Shown piece after piece: positions 31,884-40,664 of a DNA stretch of 64,000 nt. Source of the DNA: Spongiimicrobium salis. Lineage in GTDB: Bacteria; Bacteroidota; Bacteroidia; Flavobacteriales; Flavobacteriaceae. Positions within the stretch are counted from its first letter, which is position 1. The number at the start of each line of letters is the position of its first letter. The stretch covers positions 744,001-808,000 of the forward strand of contig NZ_JBHEQA010000002.1 of the NCBI RefSeq assembly GCF_043678055.1. The letters are read 5' to 3'. Under the pieces are notes generated by a model. That model saw only the letters and a program-made list of their open reading frames with translations. It had not been told where the DNA came from and made no database searches. Both the position numbers and the translations under genes were made by a program.

Positions 31884-32633
31884 ATGGGAAAATTAGATGG
31901 AAAAGTAGCCGTTATAACGGGAGGTAGTAGCGGTATAGGGCTAAGTACGGCCCAGGAATTTATAAACAACGGCGCTAAAGTGGCCATATTTGGGCGCAGT
32001 CAAGAAAACTTGGATGCTGCAACCCAACAATTGGGAAAAAATAGTTTTGCAGTGCAAGGAGATGTCACCAATTTGTCCGATTTAGAAAAATTATATGCTA
32101 CCACAGCAGCAAAATTTGGTAAAATTGATGTTTTGTTCATTAATGTAGGAAAAGGGAAGCTAGCTCCTATTGCAGAAACCGATGAAGCCTTTTTTGATGA
32201 TATGATCGACGTTAACTTTAAAGGTTCTTATTTTGCCCTACAAAGAGGTATCTCCTATTTAAATGAGAACGCTTCTGTAGTCATTACTACTTCTTGGCTC
32301 AATGAAATTGGGTTTGCAGGAAGCAGTTTGTTAAGCGCCAGTAAAGCAGCGCTACGTTCCGTTGTGCGGGTAGCTTCTGCAGAATTGGCAGAAAGGGGTA
32401 TACGGGTAAATGCCATAAGTCCTGGGCCTATTGGGACGCCTTTCTGGGGAAAAATAGGATTACCAAACGATGTGCTTGAAGGGGCAGCTGCTGCCATTAC
32501 AGAGCAAACTGCCTTAAAACGCTTTGGCAATCCGGAAGAAGTAGCAAAGGCGGTATTATTCCTAGCTTCTAACGATTCTTCTTATGTTATTGGAGAAGAA
32601 GTTGCTGTACATGGAGGAATCAACTCCATTTAA
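31884..32633 (+). CDS. SDR-family protein lacking the catalytic Tyr
   Basis: 249 aa, classical short-chain dehydrogenase fold. The cofactor motif TGGSSGIG is at residues 12-19, Asn111 and Ser137 of the tetrad are in place, and Lys154 is in SASKAAL. The residue four before that Lys, normally Tyr of YxxxK, is Leu150 (codon TTA in the codons for SSLLSASK). So Ser and Lys are kept while the proton donor is lost. It may be a non-catalytic or altered enzyme; substrate unknown. A hairpin at 32652-32689 separates it from the sigma factor gene. Confidence 0.88.
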   Translation: MGKLDGKVAVITGGSSGIGLSTAQEFINNGAKVAIFGRSQENLDAATQQLGKNSFAVQGDVTNLSDLEKLYATTAAKFGKIDVLFINVGKGKLAPIAETDEAFFDDMIDVNFKGSYFALQRGISYLNENASVVITTSWLNEIGFAGSSLLSASKAALRSVVRVASAELAERGIRVNAISPGPIGTPFWGKIGLPNDVLEGAAAAITEQTALKRFGNPEEVAKAVLFLASNDSSYVIGEEVAVHGGINSI

Positions 32634-32651
32634 ATCCTTTTAAAAGTTTAT

Positions 32652-32689
32652 AAAGCCCTTCTTTTGTATTTTTATAAAAGTTGGGCTTT
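32652..32689 (+). terminator. Terminator after the SDR gene
   Basis: AAAGCCC (32652-32658) pairs with GGGCTTT (32683-32689), and an inner CTTTT/AAAAG pair extends the stem. Confidence 0.65.
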
Positions 32690-32703
32690 GATATCAAAGA
32701 CGT

Positions 32704-33576
32704 ATGAAGAATCCTTTTGCTATTGATTATCCGGATATTGAAGACAAGGAATTGATTCAGCTAGGTCTCAACGGAGATAAAAAGGCATTGCAGAATTTGA
32801 TCCTAAGGCATCAGGTTTTTGTGTATAACCTTGCCTTAAAAATGAGTCGAAATACCGAAGACGCAGAAGATTTAACTCAAGAGGTGTTCATCAAGGCCAT
32901 CACCGCTTTATCCAAATTCAAGTATAAAAGTAGTTTTAGGACTTGGCTCTACAGAATCACCGTGAATCATTTCTTAAATACAAAGAAAAGACCATCAGAA
33001 TTGGTCATCTCTGATTTTGAACACTATTTTCAATCCATTGAGGCCATGCCTAGTTACGATCTTAATGAGCAAGAAAAGGAAGAATGGGGAGATACCATTG
33101 AGGAAATCAGAATTCGCTGTACGGCAGGGATGTTGTTATGCTTATCTAGAGAACAACGCATGATTTATATTTTAGGAGAAATGTTTGAAGTAGACCATAA
33201 ACTTGGGGCTGAGATTTTAGAGATTTCTCCAGGAAATTTTAGAGTCAAACTCACGCGGGTACGAAAAGATCTTTACAATTGGATGAACAAAAAATGTGGC
33301 CTGATCAATAAAGAAAATCCATGTCGCTGCTCAAAAAAAACCAAAGCTTACATCAAGTCGGGGAAAGTAGATCCAAACCATCTAAAATTTAATAGCCAGT
33401 ATCGACTCAAAATAGGGGAATTATCCAAAAAGAAAGCAAAAGACATTACGAATACTGTGGAAACCTTGCATAAAAAAATATTCCAAGACCATCCTTTGCA
33501 AAACCCAAAACAAACGTCCAAAATCATGGATGAAGTGTTCAATAACGATCTTATAAAATTTATACTCAACCTATAA
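32704..33576 (+). CDS. ECF-type sigma factor with C-terminal Cys motif
   Basis: 290 aa. Region 2 is visible at residues 20-95 (NLALKMSRNTEDAEDLTQEVF, FRTWLYRITVN). Region 4 follows at 140-195 (CLSREQRMIYILGEMFEVDH, ISPGNFRVKLTRVRKDL). Beyond it is an extra tail of about 95 residues with C198-x8-C207-x-C209 (KNPCRCSKKTK), a likely metal or redox site. No anti-sigma gene is next to it, so control may come from this extension. Its place in the island suggests it could transcribe island genes; not proven. Confidence 0.88.
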   Translation: MKNPFAIDYPDIEDKELIQLGLNGDKKALQNLILRHQVFVYNLALKMSRNTEDAEDLTQEVFIKAITALSKFKYKSSFRTWLYRITVNHFLNTKKRPSELVISDFEHYFQSIEAMPSYDLNEQEKEEWGDTIEEIRIRCTAGMLLCLSREQRMIYILGEMFEVDHKLGAEILEISPGNFRVKLTRVRKDLYNWMNKKCGLINKENPCRCSKKTKAYIKSGKVDPNHLKFNSQYRLKIGELSKKKAKDITNTVETLHKKIFQDHPLQNPKQTSKIMDEVFNNDLIKFILNL

Positions 33577-33966
33577 TATCCCCCTTGAAAGTTACCACTT
33601 TGCCGTAACCATACTAGATCATTGTCTTTGTGAAATCTTCTGTTTTCAATCTTAAGCCTAGTTATGGTATGCTTAATTCTGTTTCACAATACGTAAATCT
33701 CTTTGTATTAAAACATTAACCTAAAAACTGATAATGACTACATACCATCATTCTCATGCATTTTACACATAAAATCTTACAAATTGTACATGTATAAAGC
33801 TATATTCCTTACTATTCCACTATATTTAGTACGGACTCAGGGATGCCAATGTAGATGCAAAAAGATACCTATGCGCTGTAAAGCATAGCTTTCTATTATT
33901 TTGCCCCATACGCATAGCATTGCTTTTTTCCGGGCCAATAAAATTTTTAATTTAAAAAAGTATTTT
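33577..33966. other. 390-nt gap in the island
   Basis: AT-rich, no gene that I can support and no strong hairpin. The promoter of the following small gene is expected here but no perfect box was found. Confidence 0.35.
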
Positions 33967-34203
33967 ATGGCAATTATTCTAAAAAACAATTTGGATGGTT
34001 TAGTAACCTATGCTACAAATGTACCTGCGGGTTCGGGTTATGTAAAACCAAATGGTCAGTCGACTTCCATGCCTCAAGGAACTAACTTAATTCATTGGAC
34101 TGTAGAGACCGATGCTCCCGTCGGTAGTTTTCGAACAAATGGCGTTATTAAAGCGGAGGACGGGCATGTTTATACTATTGATGTCTCTAAAACGCCCATT
34201 TAA
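33967..34203 (+). CDS. Small protein of unknown function
   Basis: 78 aa from the Met at 33967 (the frame to 33901 adds a basic, unlike segment). It starts MAIILKNNLDGLVTYATNVP and is rich in Gly, Asn and Thr with beta-strand patterns; no Cys, no signal peptide, no double-glycine leader. No family is recognised. A glycosyltransferase gene starts 104 nt downstream, so a link is possible. Confidence 0.6.
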   Translation: MAIILKNNLDGLVTYATNVPAGSGYVKPNGQSTSMPQGTNLIHWTVETDAPVGSFRTNGVIKAEDGHVYTIDVSKTPI

Positions 34204-34307
34204 TAGTTTGTTGGCCTACAGCTATACTGCAGAACTCTTTAAAGGATATGATTTAATTGGTTTCAATTGATTCCAATATGCGTAATCCATGGTAGCTAAT
34301 ACACAAA

Positions 34308-35531
34308 ATGACAAAAAAGCCCTGCATTTTAATTATTGGAGATGCTGTTGCCACAACAGGATTTGCACGGGTTATTTATGAAATTTTTGTTCCTCTTAAA
34401 GAGAAATTCAATCTTGTTCAATTGGGAACCAATTATTTTGGTGATCCCCATGACTGGCCTTGGAGGATCTTTCCTGCCGGTATTGATCAATATGCCCTCG
34501 GTGCGCATCGCATTAAACCCCTGGTAGCCAGTCTGCAACCCGATTTGGTTTTTATGCTACAGGACCCTTGGGCATTGGTTGAATATTTTAAGGAACTTAG
34601 CGCGTTTAAGTCCATACCCACGGTAGTTTATGCCTCTTTTAATTCAGGGAATATCGATACCACCTTGCCTCCTTTGCTCAAGCAAGCAAGTTATATGGCG
34701 GTATATACGCAATTTGCAAAAAAAGCACTTAAAGAAGCTATTGCTTCTCATCCTAAGCTATCCTTCCCTAAAATTGATGTCATTCCCCATGGCGTAGATT
34801 GCGAAACCTTTAAACCTCTGGGGGAAAATAGGTCAGTCTCCCAAAAAATAGCACGTCAGGCCATTTATCCTGTGGATAATACGCTTTTACAAGATGGTTT
34901 TATTGTTTTGAATGCCAACAGAAATCAACCTCGGAAACGCATAGACCTTTGCATGGAAGGTTTTGGTCTATTTGCCAAAAATAAACCAGAAGGGGTATTC
35001 CTGCATTTACATATGGGGTTAAAAGATATTGGTTGGGATATTAAAGGCTTGGCACGACGATACCAATTGGAAGACCGACTCATCTATTCTACCGATGAAA
35101 ATCAGCAACCACAAGTTACGGATTCCATGCTCAACACCATTTTTAATGCCGCATCCATTGGCATCAATACTGCTTCCAGTGAAGGATGGGGCTTGTTAAG
35201 TTTTGAACAGGCTGCTGCCGGTCTTGCACAAATAGTACCCGCGCATAGCAGTGGAAAGGAGCTTTGGAACGAATGTGCCTATCTTCTACCCTACGATATC
35301 ACTTTGGTTAATCCCCATTCCAAAATCAACGAGCATATCATTAAACCAGCATCTATTGCCGAAGTGTTGGAGCAAGCATGGGGCAATTCAGAAGAATTAC
35401 AAAAGAAAGAAAAACAATGTTATCTCAATGCACAAAGGAAAGCCTATAGATGGTATGAAATATCCAAGTATTGGGAAGGTATTTTTAATGATCAGTTGGA
35501 AAAGAAGGAATTAAAAAAACAAAACTCCTAG
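34308..35531 (+). CDS. GT4-like glycosyltransferase
   Basis: 407 aa, a two-Rossmann-domain (GT-B) protein. Seen are ILIIGDAVATTGFARVI at the start, KIDVIPHGVDCETFKP between the domains, GFIVLNANRNQPRKRIDLCM as the typical sugar-nucleotide domain opening, and SSEGWGLLSFEQAAAG as the acidic motif that binds the nucleotide sugar. Acceptor unknown. Its location in the peptide island raises the idea of peptide or surface glycan modification, but no evidence links it directly. Confidence 0.85.
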   Translation: MTKKPCILIIGDAVATTGFARVIYEIFVPLKEKFNLVQLGTNYFGDPHDWPWRIFPAGIDQYALGAHRIKPLVASLQPDLVFMLQDPWALVEYFKELSAFKSIPTVVYASFNSGNIDTTLPPLLKQASYMAVYTQFAKKALKEAIASHPKLSFPKIDVIPHGVDCETFKPLGENRSVSQKIARQAIYPVDNTLLQDGFIVLNANRNQPRKRIDLCMEGFGLFAKNKPEGVFLHLHMGLKDIGWDIKGLARRYQLEDRLIYSTDENQQPQVTDSMLNTIFNAASIGINTASSEGWGLLSFEQAAAGLAQIVPAHSSGKELWNECAYLLPYDITLVNPHSKINEHIIKPASIAEVLEQAWGNSEELQKKEKQCYLNAQRKAYRWYEISKYWEGIFNDQLEKKELKKQNS

Positions 35532-35718
35532 TATGCCATTCAACATTTCAAAGAATTCCAACACCAAAACTCACCCCAGTCATGCATCAACAATACAAAC
35601 CGGAATACCGAATAGATTCATGGATAAACTCTAACTATGAAATTTTCATGTACAACCATACATAATTACTGCTTTTTTAAGCTCTATCAGCTTAAATTGT
35701 AATTAAACATACATCAAA

Positions 35719-36462
35719 ATGAAAAATTTAAGAAAATATGTTCCCTGGATTATTACTATACTATTATTTACTTCAGGTCTTACCTACTATTTTTCAAAAA
35801 GATTAGGAAATGCGATTCCGATAACCATTTCTGCAAACAAAAAAGAATTATGTGTAGATGAATCAGTTATGATTTCTTGGGGCTCAATGATAAATAAAAA
35901 GTTTTGTTCTCCACAAAATACAGAACATAGTATAAGTATAATTAATCAATTAGAAAGTGCATTGACCACTTTTCGTTCAGCTGGCGAAAAAGGAGTAATA
36001 ATATCTGAAGATATTGACATTTATGTAATTAATGAAACAGTCGCTTGTCTTCCCAAAGAAGTGCCTATAAATCATATGGGAAAAATAACGATTAGAACAA
36101 GGACATTAGATAATCCTGTATCATTTAGATATGAATGTGACTCCCCTCTTAAACCAATACCTCTCAATTGGTCCTTGCAAGATTCCAATAGATATATTGT
36201 AAAGATAAAGAATGAAACCAATTACCCTATAAGAATATTTGAATCAAATCACTTAGGTGAAAGTATTGGTGGAAACAGCATTAGTTTAGAACCAAATATG
36301 GAAATACCATTGGATAGAACTAATCGAATGAAAGCTAAGGGTTATTTTTTTGCGGTATACTCTAGCTTTGAAAAACCCGAAGCTACAAGATGTGAAGGAC
36401 TGGCAAGTAGTATTTTACCTCCAATCAGAATGATTTTGACTACGGATTGTATAACACATTGA
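35719..36462 (+). CDS. Single-pass membrane protein of unknown function, AT-rich
   Basis: 247 aa. One N-terminal membrane helix (about residues 7-24, PWIITILLFTSGLTYYF), then an outward beta-rich domain with six Cys. The codon use is visibly AT-richer than the flanking housekeeping genes, consistent with recent acquisition. No family recognised. It is the last gene of the island before the right yifB junction. A partial match to the operator candidate (GATTCATGGAT near 35615) is upstream but too short to trust. Confidence 0.65.
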   Translation: MKNLRKYVPWIITILLFTSGLTYYFSKRLGNAIPITISANKKELCVDESVMISWGSMINKKFCSPQNTEHSISIINQLESALTTFRSAGEKGVIISEDIDIYVINETVACLPKEVPINHMGKITIRTRTLDNPVSFRYECDSPLKPIPLNWSLQDSNRYIVKIKNETNYPIRIFESNHLGESIGGNSISLEPNMEIPLDRTNRMKAKGYFFAVYSSFEKPEATRCEGLASSILPPIRMILTTDCITH

Positions 36463-36567
36463 ACACAAAATATGTGGCTGAGCGATAGTGAATTTAAAAT
36501 TACTCAGAATAGGATAGCTCTCTGGCCCTGAGAAGTTTGCAACTTCACAGCAAGCTCCTACTCAACC

Positions 36568-38103
36568 TCACCCCAACCACCCCTCTCGATCCAAACTCCG
36601 ATACTGGATCGCCTCACTGATATGTTCTTCATTGAGCTGAGCACCACCTGCTAAATCGGCTATAGTTCTAGCTACTTTTAGAATACGATCATAAGCCCTT
36701 GCCGATAGGTTTAAGCGTTCCATAGCATTCTTTAATAAATTTTTCGAAGTTTCATCTAATACACAAAATTCCCGTATTTGTTTGGTATTCATCTGTGCAT
36801 TGTAATGTACATGTTCCAATTGTTCAAAACGCCTCGTTTGGCGTTCCCTGGCCCTAGTTACCCGCTTTCGAATGGTACTACTACTCTCCCCCCTTCGATC
36901 TTCGGATAGTTTATCAAAGGGAACCGGAGTGACTTCAATATGAATATCGATACGATCTAATAAGGGGCCTGATATTTTGCCCAAATAGCGTTGCATTTCC
37001 ACTGGTGAGGATTGCACCGGGGCATCGGGATCATTAAAATAGCCTCCGGGACTGGGGTTCATACTGGCCACCAACATAAAACTGCTTGGATAGGTTACCG
37101 TAAAGCGTGCACGGGAAATGGTCACCTCCCTGTCTTCCAAAGGTTGCCGCATGACTTCCAATACCCCACGTTTAAATTCTGGTAACTCATCCAGAAACAA
37201 AACTCCATTATGGGATAGGGAGATTTCTCCCGGTTGCGGATAGGCCCCTCCCCCTACCAAGGCTACATCTGAGATGGTATGGTGGGGACTTCTAAAAGGG
37301 CGTTGACTCATTAGTCCCCTATTCTTTACTTTCCCCACGACACTATGGATTTTGGTAGTCTCCAAGGCTTCATGTAAGGTCATGGGAGGCAATATGGAAG
37401 GTAAACGTTTGGCCAACATGGTCTTTCCGGAGCCCGGTGGTCCGATCAGGATAATATTATGTCCGCCAGCGGCTGCAATTTCCATACAGCGTTTAATACT
37501 TTCCTGCCCTTTGACATCCGAAAAATCGAACTCTGGGAATTCCAGGTTTTTATAAAATTCGGCCCGTACATCCACTACGGTTCGCTCTAAAGGAATGCCT
37601 TGATCAAAAAAAGCGATCACCTCTTTAATGTTTTTTACGCCATAAACCTCTAAATCGCTTACAATGGCGGCTTCAGATGCATTTTCCTCGGGAACAATAC
37701 AACCTTTGAATCCTTCCTCTAGCGCTTTAATGGCAATAGGTAAGGCTCCTTTAATGGGTTGAAGACTACCATCTAGGGAGAGTTCGCCCATAATGATATA
37801 CTGTTCCAGATCTTTGGATTGCATTTGCCCCGAAGCCCTGAGAATACCAAGGGCTATCGTCAGGTCATAAGCAGAGCCCTCTTTCCGCAAATCGGCCGGA
37901 GCCATATTGATGGTGATTTTCTTGCCGGGAATGCGGTGTCCATTATTCAATAAGGCCGCGGCAATACGATAATTGCTTTCTTTGATGGCATTATCCGGCA
38001 GGCCTACCAAATGATAACCTACTCCCTTATCAATATTTACTTCTATAGTAATTGTGGTGGCTTCCACGCCAAAGACGGCACTTCCAAAGGTTTTGATCAA
38101 CAT
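36568..38103 (-). CDS. yifB: YifB/ComM-family magnesium-chelatase-like AAA ATPase
   Basis: 511 aa. An N-terminal ChlI/Lon-protease-like domain (about 1-180), the AAA core with Walker A GPPGSGKT at 221-228 and the insert signature DREVTISRARFTVTYPSSFM, and a C-terminal Mg-chelatase region ending GWLG. ComM helicases of this family act in branch migration during natural transformation. The 3' end is intact here. A degenerate second copy of that end is at 27.4 kb. Confidence 0.93.
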   Translation of the reverse strand: MLIKTFGSAVFGVEATTITIEVNIDKGVGYHLVGLPDNAIKESNYRIAAALLNNGHRIPGKKITINMAPADLRKEGSAYDLTIALGILRASGQMQSKDLEQYIIMGELSLDGSLQPIKGALPIAIKALEEGFKGCIVPEENASEAAIVSDLEVYGVKNIKEVIAFFDQGIPLERTVVDVRAEFYKNLEFPEFDFSDVKGQESIKRCMEIAAAGGHNIILIGPPGSGKTMLAKRLPSILPPMTLHEALETTKIHSVVGKVKNRGLMSQRPFRSPHHTISDVALVGGGAYPQPGEISLSHNGVLFLDELPEFKRGVLEVMRQPLEDREVTISRARFTVTYPSSFMLVASMNPSPGGYFNDPDAPVQSSPVEMQRYLGKISGPLLDRIDIHIEVTPVPFDKLSEDRRGESSSTIRKRVTRARERQTRRFEQLEHVHYNAQMNTKQIREFCVLDETSKNLLKNAMERLNLSARAYDRILKVARTIADLAGGAQLNEEHISEAIQYRSLDREGWLG

Positions 38104-38166
38104 ATCATTAGATTTTTTTCTAAAATTAAGAAAATAATCTAATATTTGATAAAGATTGGAGAAGTC

Positions 38167-40566
38167 CTACTTTTTAGGCTTTAAGGTTAAGACGGAGGCT
38201 GCACTTTCCGTGATTTCCGTTTTATTGAGCATCATCTTACGGAATTGTCCGTTTACAAACATTTCCGCCTGGTCTTCATAATACTTGCTAAAGGGGTTGC
38301 CCGATTGTCCTGTAGGGAGAATACTCATGCTATTCTCAATATCTGAAAAGTCAATGATTCTACGTGTAGATGGCCCTCCTTTTACTTGGTACTCTCCAGA
38401 GGGTGTATACGTAAATCCCAAGTTATTGATCACCTCCCTACTTCCTTCTATGGGAAAAGGCCCTACATTAAAGAATTTGCGTAAGGCCGCTACCCGACCA
38501 ATGGGATGCTCATGTTCCAGGCTATGCACTTCTCCCCATTCCCAATCATCCATATCGTCCCCCAATTGCTCCCTAAGTGCAGCAAAAGCTTCCTTATACG
38601 ACTTATTGACAATGTCCTGTTTGGTTTCTTGCTCGTTCTCTGTAAACACATTATCCCACCAAATGGAATTTTCTTTTTCCGCCATACTGGCAATGGCTCG
38701 TTTCATTAAATGTGTATTCATCAATTGTTCGAACATCACTACGCCCAACTCATCTTCAAAAGTGTTTTTCAAGAAAAGGTATAGCCATTTATGAAACAAG
38801 GCTGCCTCTAGACTTGCTATAGGGTAATCTCCCTCCCAAGCGTTCAATTTATCCAGACATTCTATTTCTTCGTCCGTAAAATCTTCCACAACAATTAGTT
38901 TTGCCAAATTCACTACAATATCAGGATTCACTGCAGAAGTGACATCCGTAATCATTTCACGAGCTGCTTTACCATCCCAATCATCCTTAGCCTCCAACAA
39001 TGTTACGATCCTCTTGGCCCTATTTTCGGAAAGGTAATATCCCGGATATAGCATTCCGGCAATGGAATCGGGTTGATTGTTTGCTGAATATACATAATTC
39101 CAAGGCGGATTTACGGCCTGTGGGTTTTCCGAAAAATTAAGATAACGCAAGGGTTCTTCCTTCCCTGAGCTACCATTGAGAATAAACTTGGTGTGGGTAC
39201 TATCGGGCATTTGATACAATTTTGCACTTGCCCACCAAGCCACATTTCCTTGTGCATCCCCATACATCACGTTCAAGCCGGGCGCATGGATATTGGGCAA
39301 GCCTTTTTTAAACTGATCAATATTGCGCGCATGGCTCATCGCATATATGGCATCCATTACTTTATTCTCCACTTTCGTATAAATCCATGACATGGCAATG
39401 GGGCGTTCTCCGGTCACTTGATCGGCAATCCCATTAAGTATAGGGCCATGCACGGATTTCTTATAGGTAAAAGTTACATCGGTACTATCCTTTACTTTTA
39501 TGGTTTTGGATACCACAGTATAATTTTCCCAGCCTGCAGCTGTTTTATACTTAAGGTTATCTGTAGGGTGATTTTCTTCATAATAAAAATCTACATCGTC
39601 ATTCTCGAACATCGTCAAACCATAGGCCAAATTCCGATCGTGGCCTAACAATGGAAAGGGAATCCCGGCCAAATGATATCCATATTTCTCATAATTGGGG
39701 GCACTGACATGGGCTTCGTACCATACAGAAGGTTGACTAAAACCTATATGCGGGTCATTGGCAAAAATGACTTTTCCATTTTTCGTTTTTTCAGGAGCTA
39801 TTACCCAACTATTACTTCCAATAAATTGCGGTACGGCCAATCCTTTAAGGGCTGAAGAAACCATACTTGTAATGGTATTGGGCAAGGTATCCAAGGGATT
39901 GGGAATCTTATAATTTTGGATCCAGACGGTATTGGTGTCCACATTAATTTCCAAATCCTCCAAGTAGGCTACTCCCAATTTATCTTTGATATTCGTTAAC
40001 AAAGGATCTGTTTTATGGGCCATAGCGAAGCTAAAAGACATATATCCCAGTGTATTGTACATATCTTTTAGTGTGAATGGTGTTTTTTCAATACCGGTAA
40101 GATAAAATTCAATGGGCGTTGGCCCCACTTCTATAAACTGATTGATTCCATCCAAATATGCTTGGGAGAGTTGTACCACTTCTGCATTTACATCCAGATT
40201 GGCAACAGTCATCTCCGAGTTTTCATCAATACCTAAAGACAGAAAAAATTTATCGGTAGATACTACATCAGGACCAAAAACTTCAGAAAGCCCTCCCCTA
40301 CCTATTCTTCGCAACAATTCCATTTGCCACAAGCGATCTTGGGCATGGACGTAGCCTAAAGATCGGAAAGCATCTTCCTTGCTTTCTCCGTAGATATGAG
40401 GTATTCCATAGGTATCGTAATATACGTTGACCTCGGTATTTAATTTGGCAATTTCCTGAGTACCGCTATAACTAGGCTTTAATGTTTGGATAACTATGAA
40501 GATAATCAAAATAAACAGCCCCAGTATGGCCAATAAAATTAGGCCAATCCTCTTCAATTTTCTCAT
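38167..40566 (-). CDS. Penicillin acylase family protein (autoprocessed Ntn hydrolase)
   Basis: 799 aa with an N-terminal membrane helix or signal (about 8-28). The family signature GSNSWVIAPEKT places the nucleophile at Ser251, which becomes the N-terminus of the beta chain after self-cleavage at Gly250. The following FANDPHIGFSQPSVWYEAHV is also typical. Natural substrates in this family range from penicillin G to acyl-homoserine lactones and peptides, so specificity is open. Confidence 0.92.
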   Translation of the reverse strand: MRKLKRIGLILLAILGLFILIIFIVIQTLKPSYSGTQEIAKLNTEVNVYYDTYGIPHIYGESKEDAFRSLGYVHAQDRLWQMELLRRIGRGGLSEVFGPDVVSTDKFFLSLGIDENSEMTVANLDVNAEVVQLSQAYLDGINQFIEVGPTPIEFYLTGIEKTPFTLKDMYNTLGYMSFSFAMAHKTDPLLTNIKDKLGVAYLEDLEINVDTNTVWIQNYKIPNPLDTLPNTITSMVSSALKGLAVPQFIGSNSWVIAPEKTKNGKVIFANDPHIGFSQPSVWYEAHVSAPNYEKYGYHLAGIPFPLLGHDRNLAYGLTMFENDDVDFYYEENHPTDNLKYKTAAGWENYTVVSKTIKVKDSTDVTFTYKKSVHGPILNGIADQVTGERPIAMSWIYTKVENKVMDAIYAMSHARNIDQFKKGLPNIHAPGLNVMYGDAQGNVAWWASAKLYQMPDSTHTKFILNGSSGKEEPLRYLNFSENPQAVNPPWNYVYSANNQPDSIAGMLYPGYYLSENRAKRIVTLLEAKDDWDGKAAREMITDVTSAVNPDIVVNLAKLIVVEDFTDEEIECLDKLNAWEGDYPIASLEAALFHKWLYLFLKNTFEDELGVVMFEQLMNTHLMKRAIASMAEKENSIWWDNVFTENEQETKQDIVNKSYKEAFAALREQLGDDMDDWEWGEVHSLEHEHPIGRVAALRKFFNVGPFPIEGSREVINNLGFTYTPSGEYQVKGGPSTRRIIDFSDIENSMSILPTGQSGNPFSKYYEDQAEMFVNGQFRKMMLNKTEITESAASVLTLKPKK

Positions 40567-40664
40567 TCGTTTTGTTGTGTGTCCAATTGTAAAGATAAAT
40601 TTATTTTAGCGATAAAAAAATTTAAACTTCAAAGGTCTTATTTCAACTAAAGTCAATAAAAACC

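Noticed and set aside
35612..35625. GATTCATGGAT upstream of the 35.7 kb membrane protein as a third operator copy
   Set aside because: Only ten or eleven positions match and the palindrome is broken, so it cannot be told from chance.
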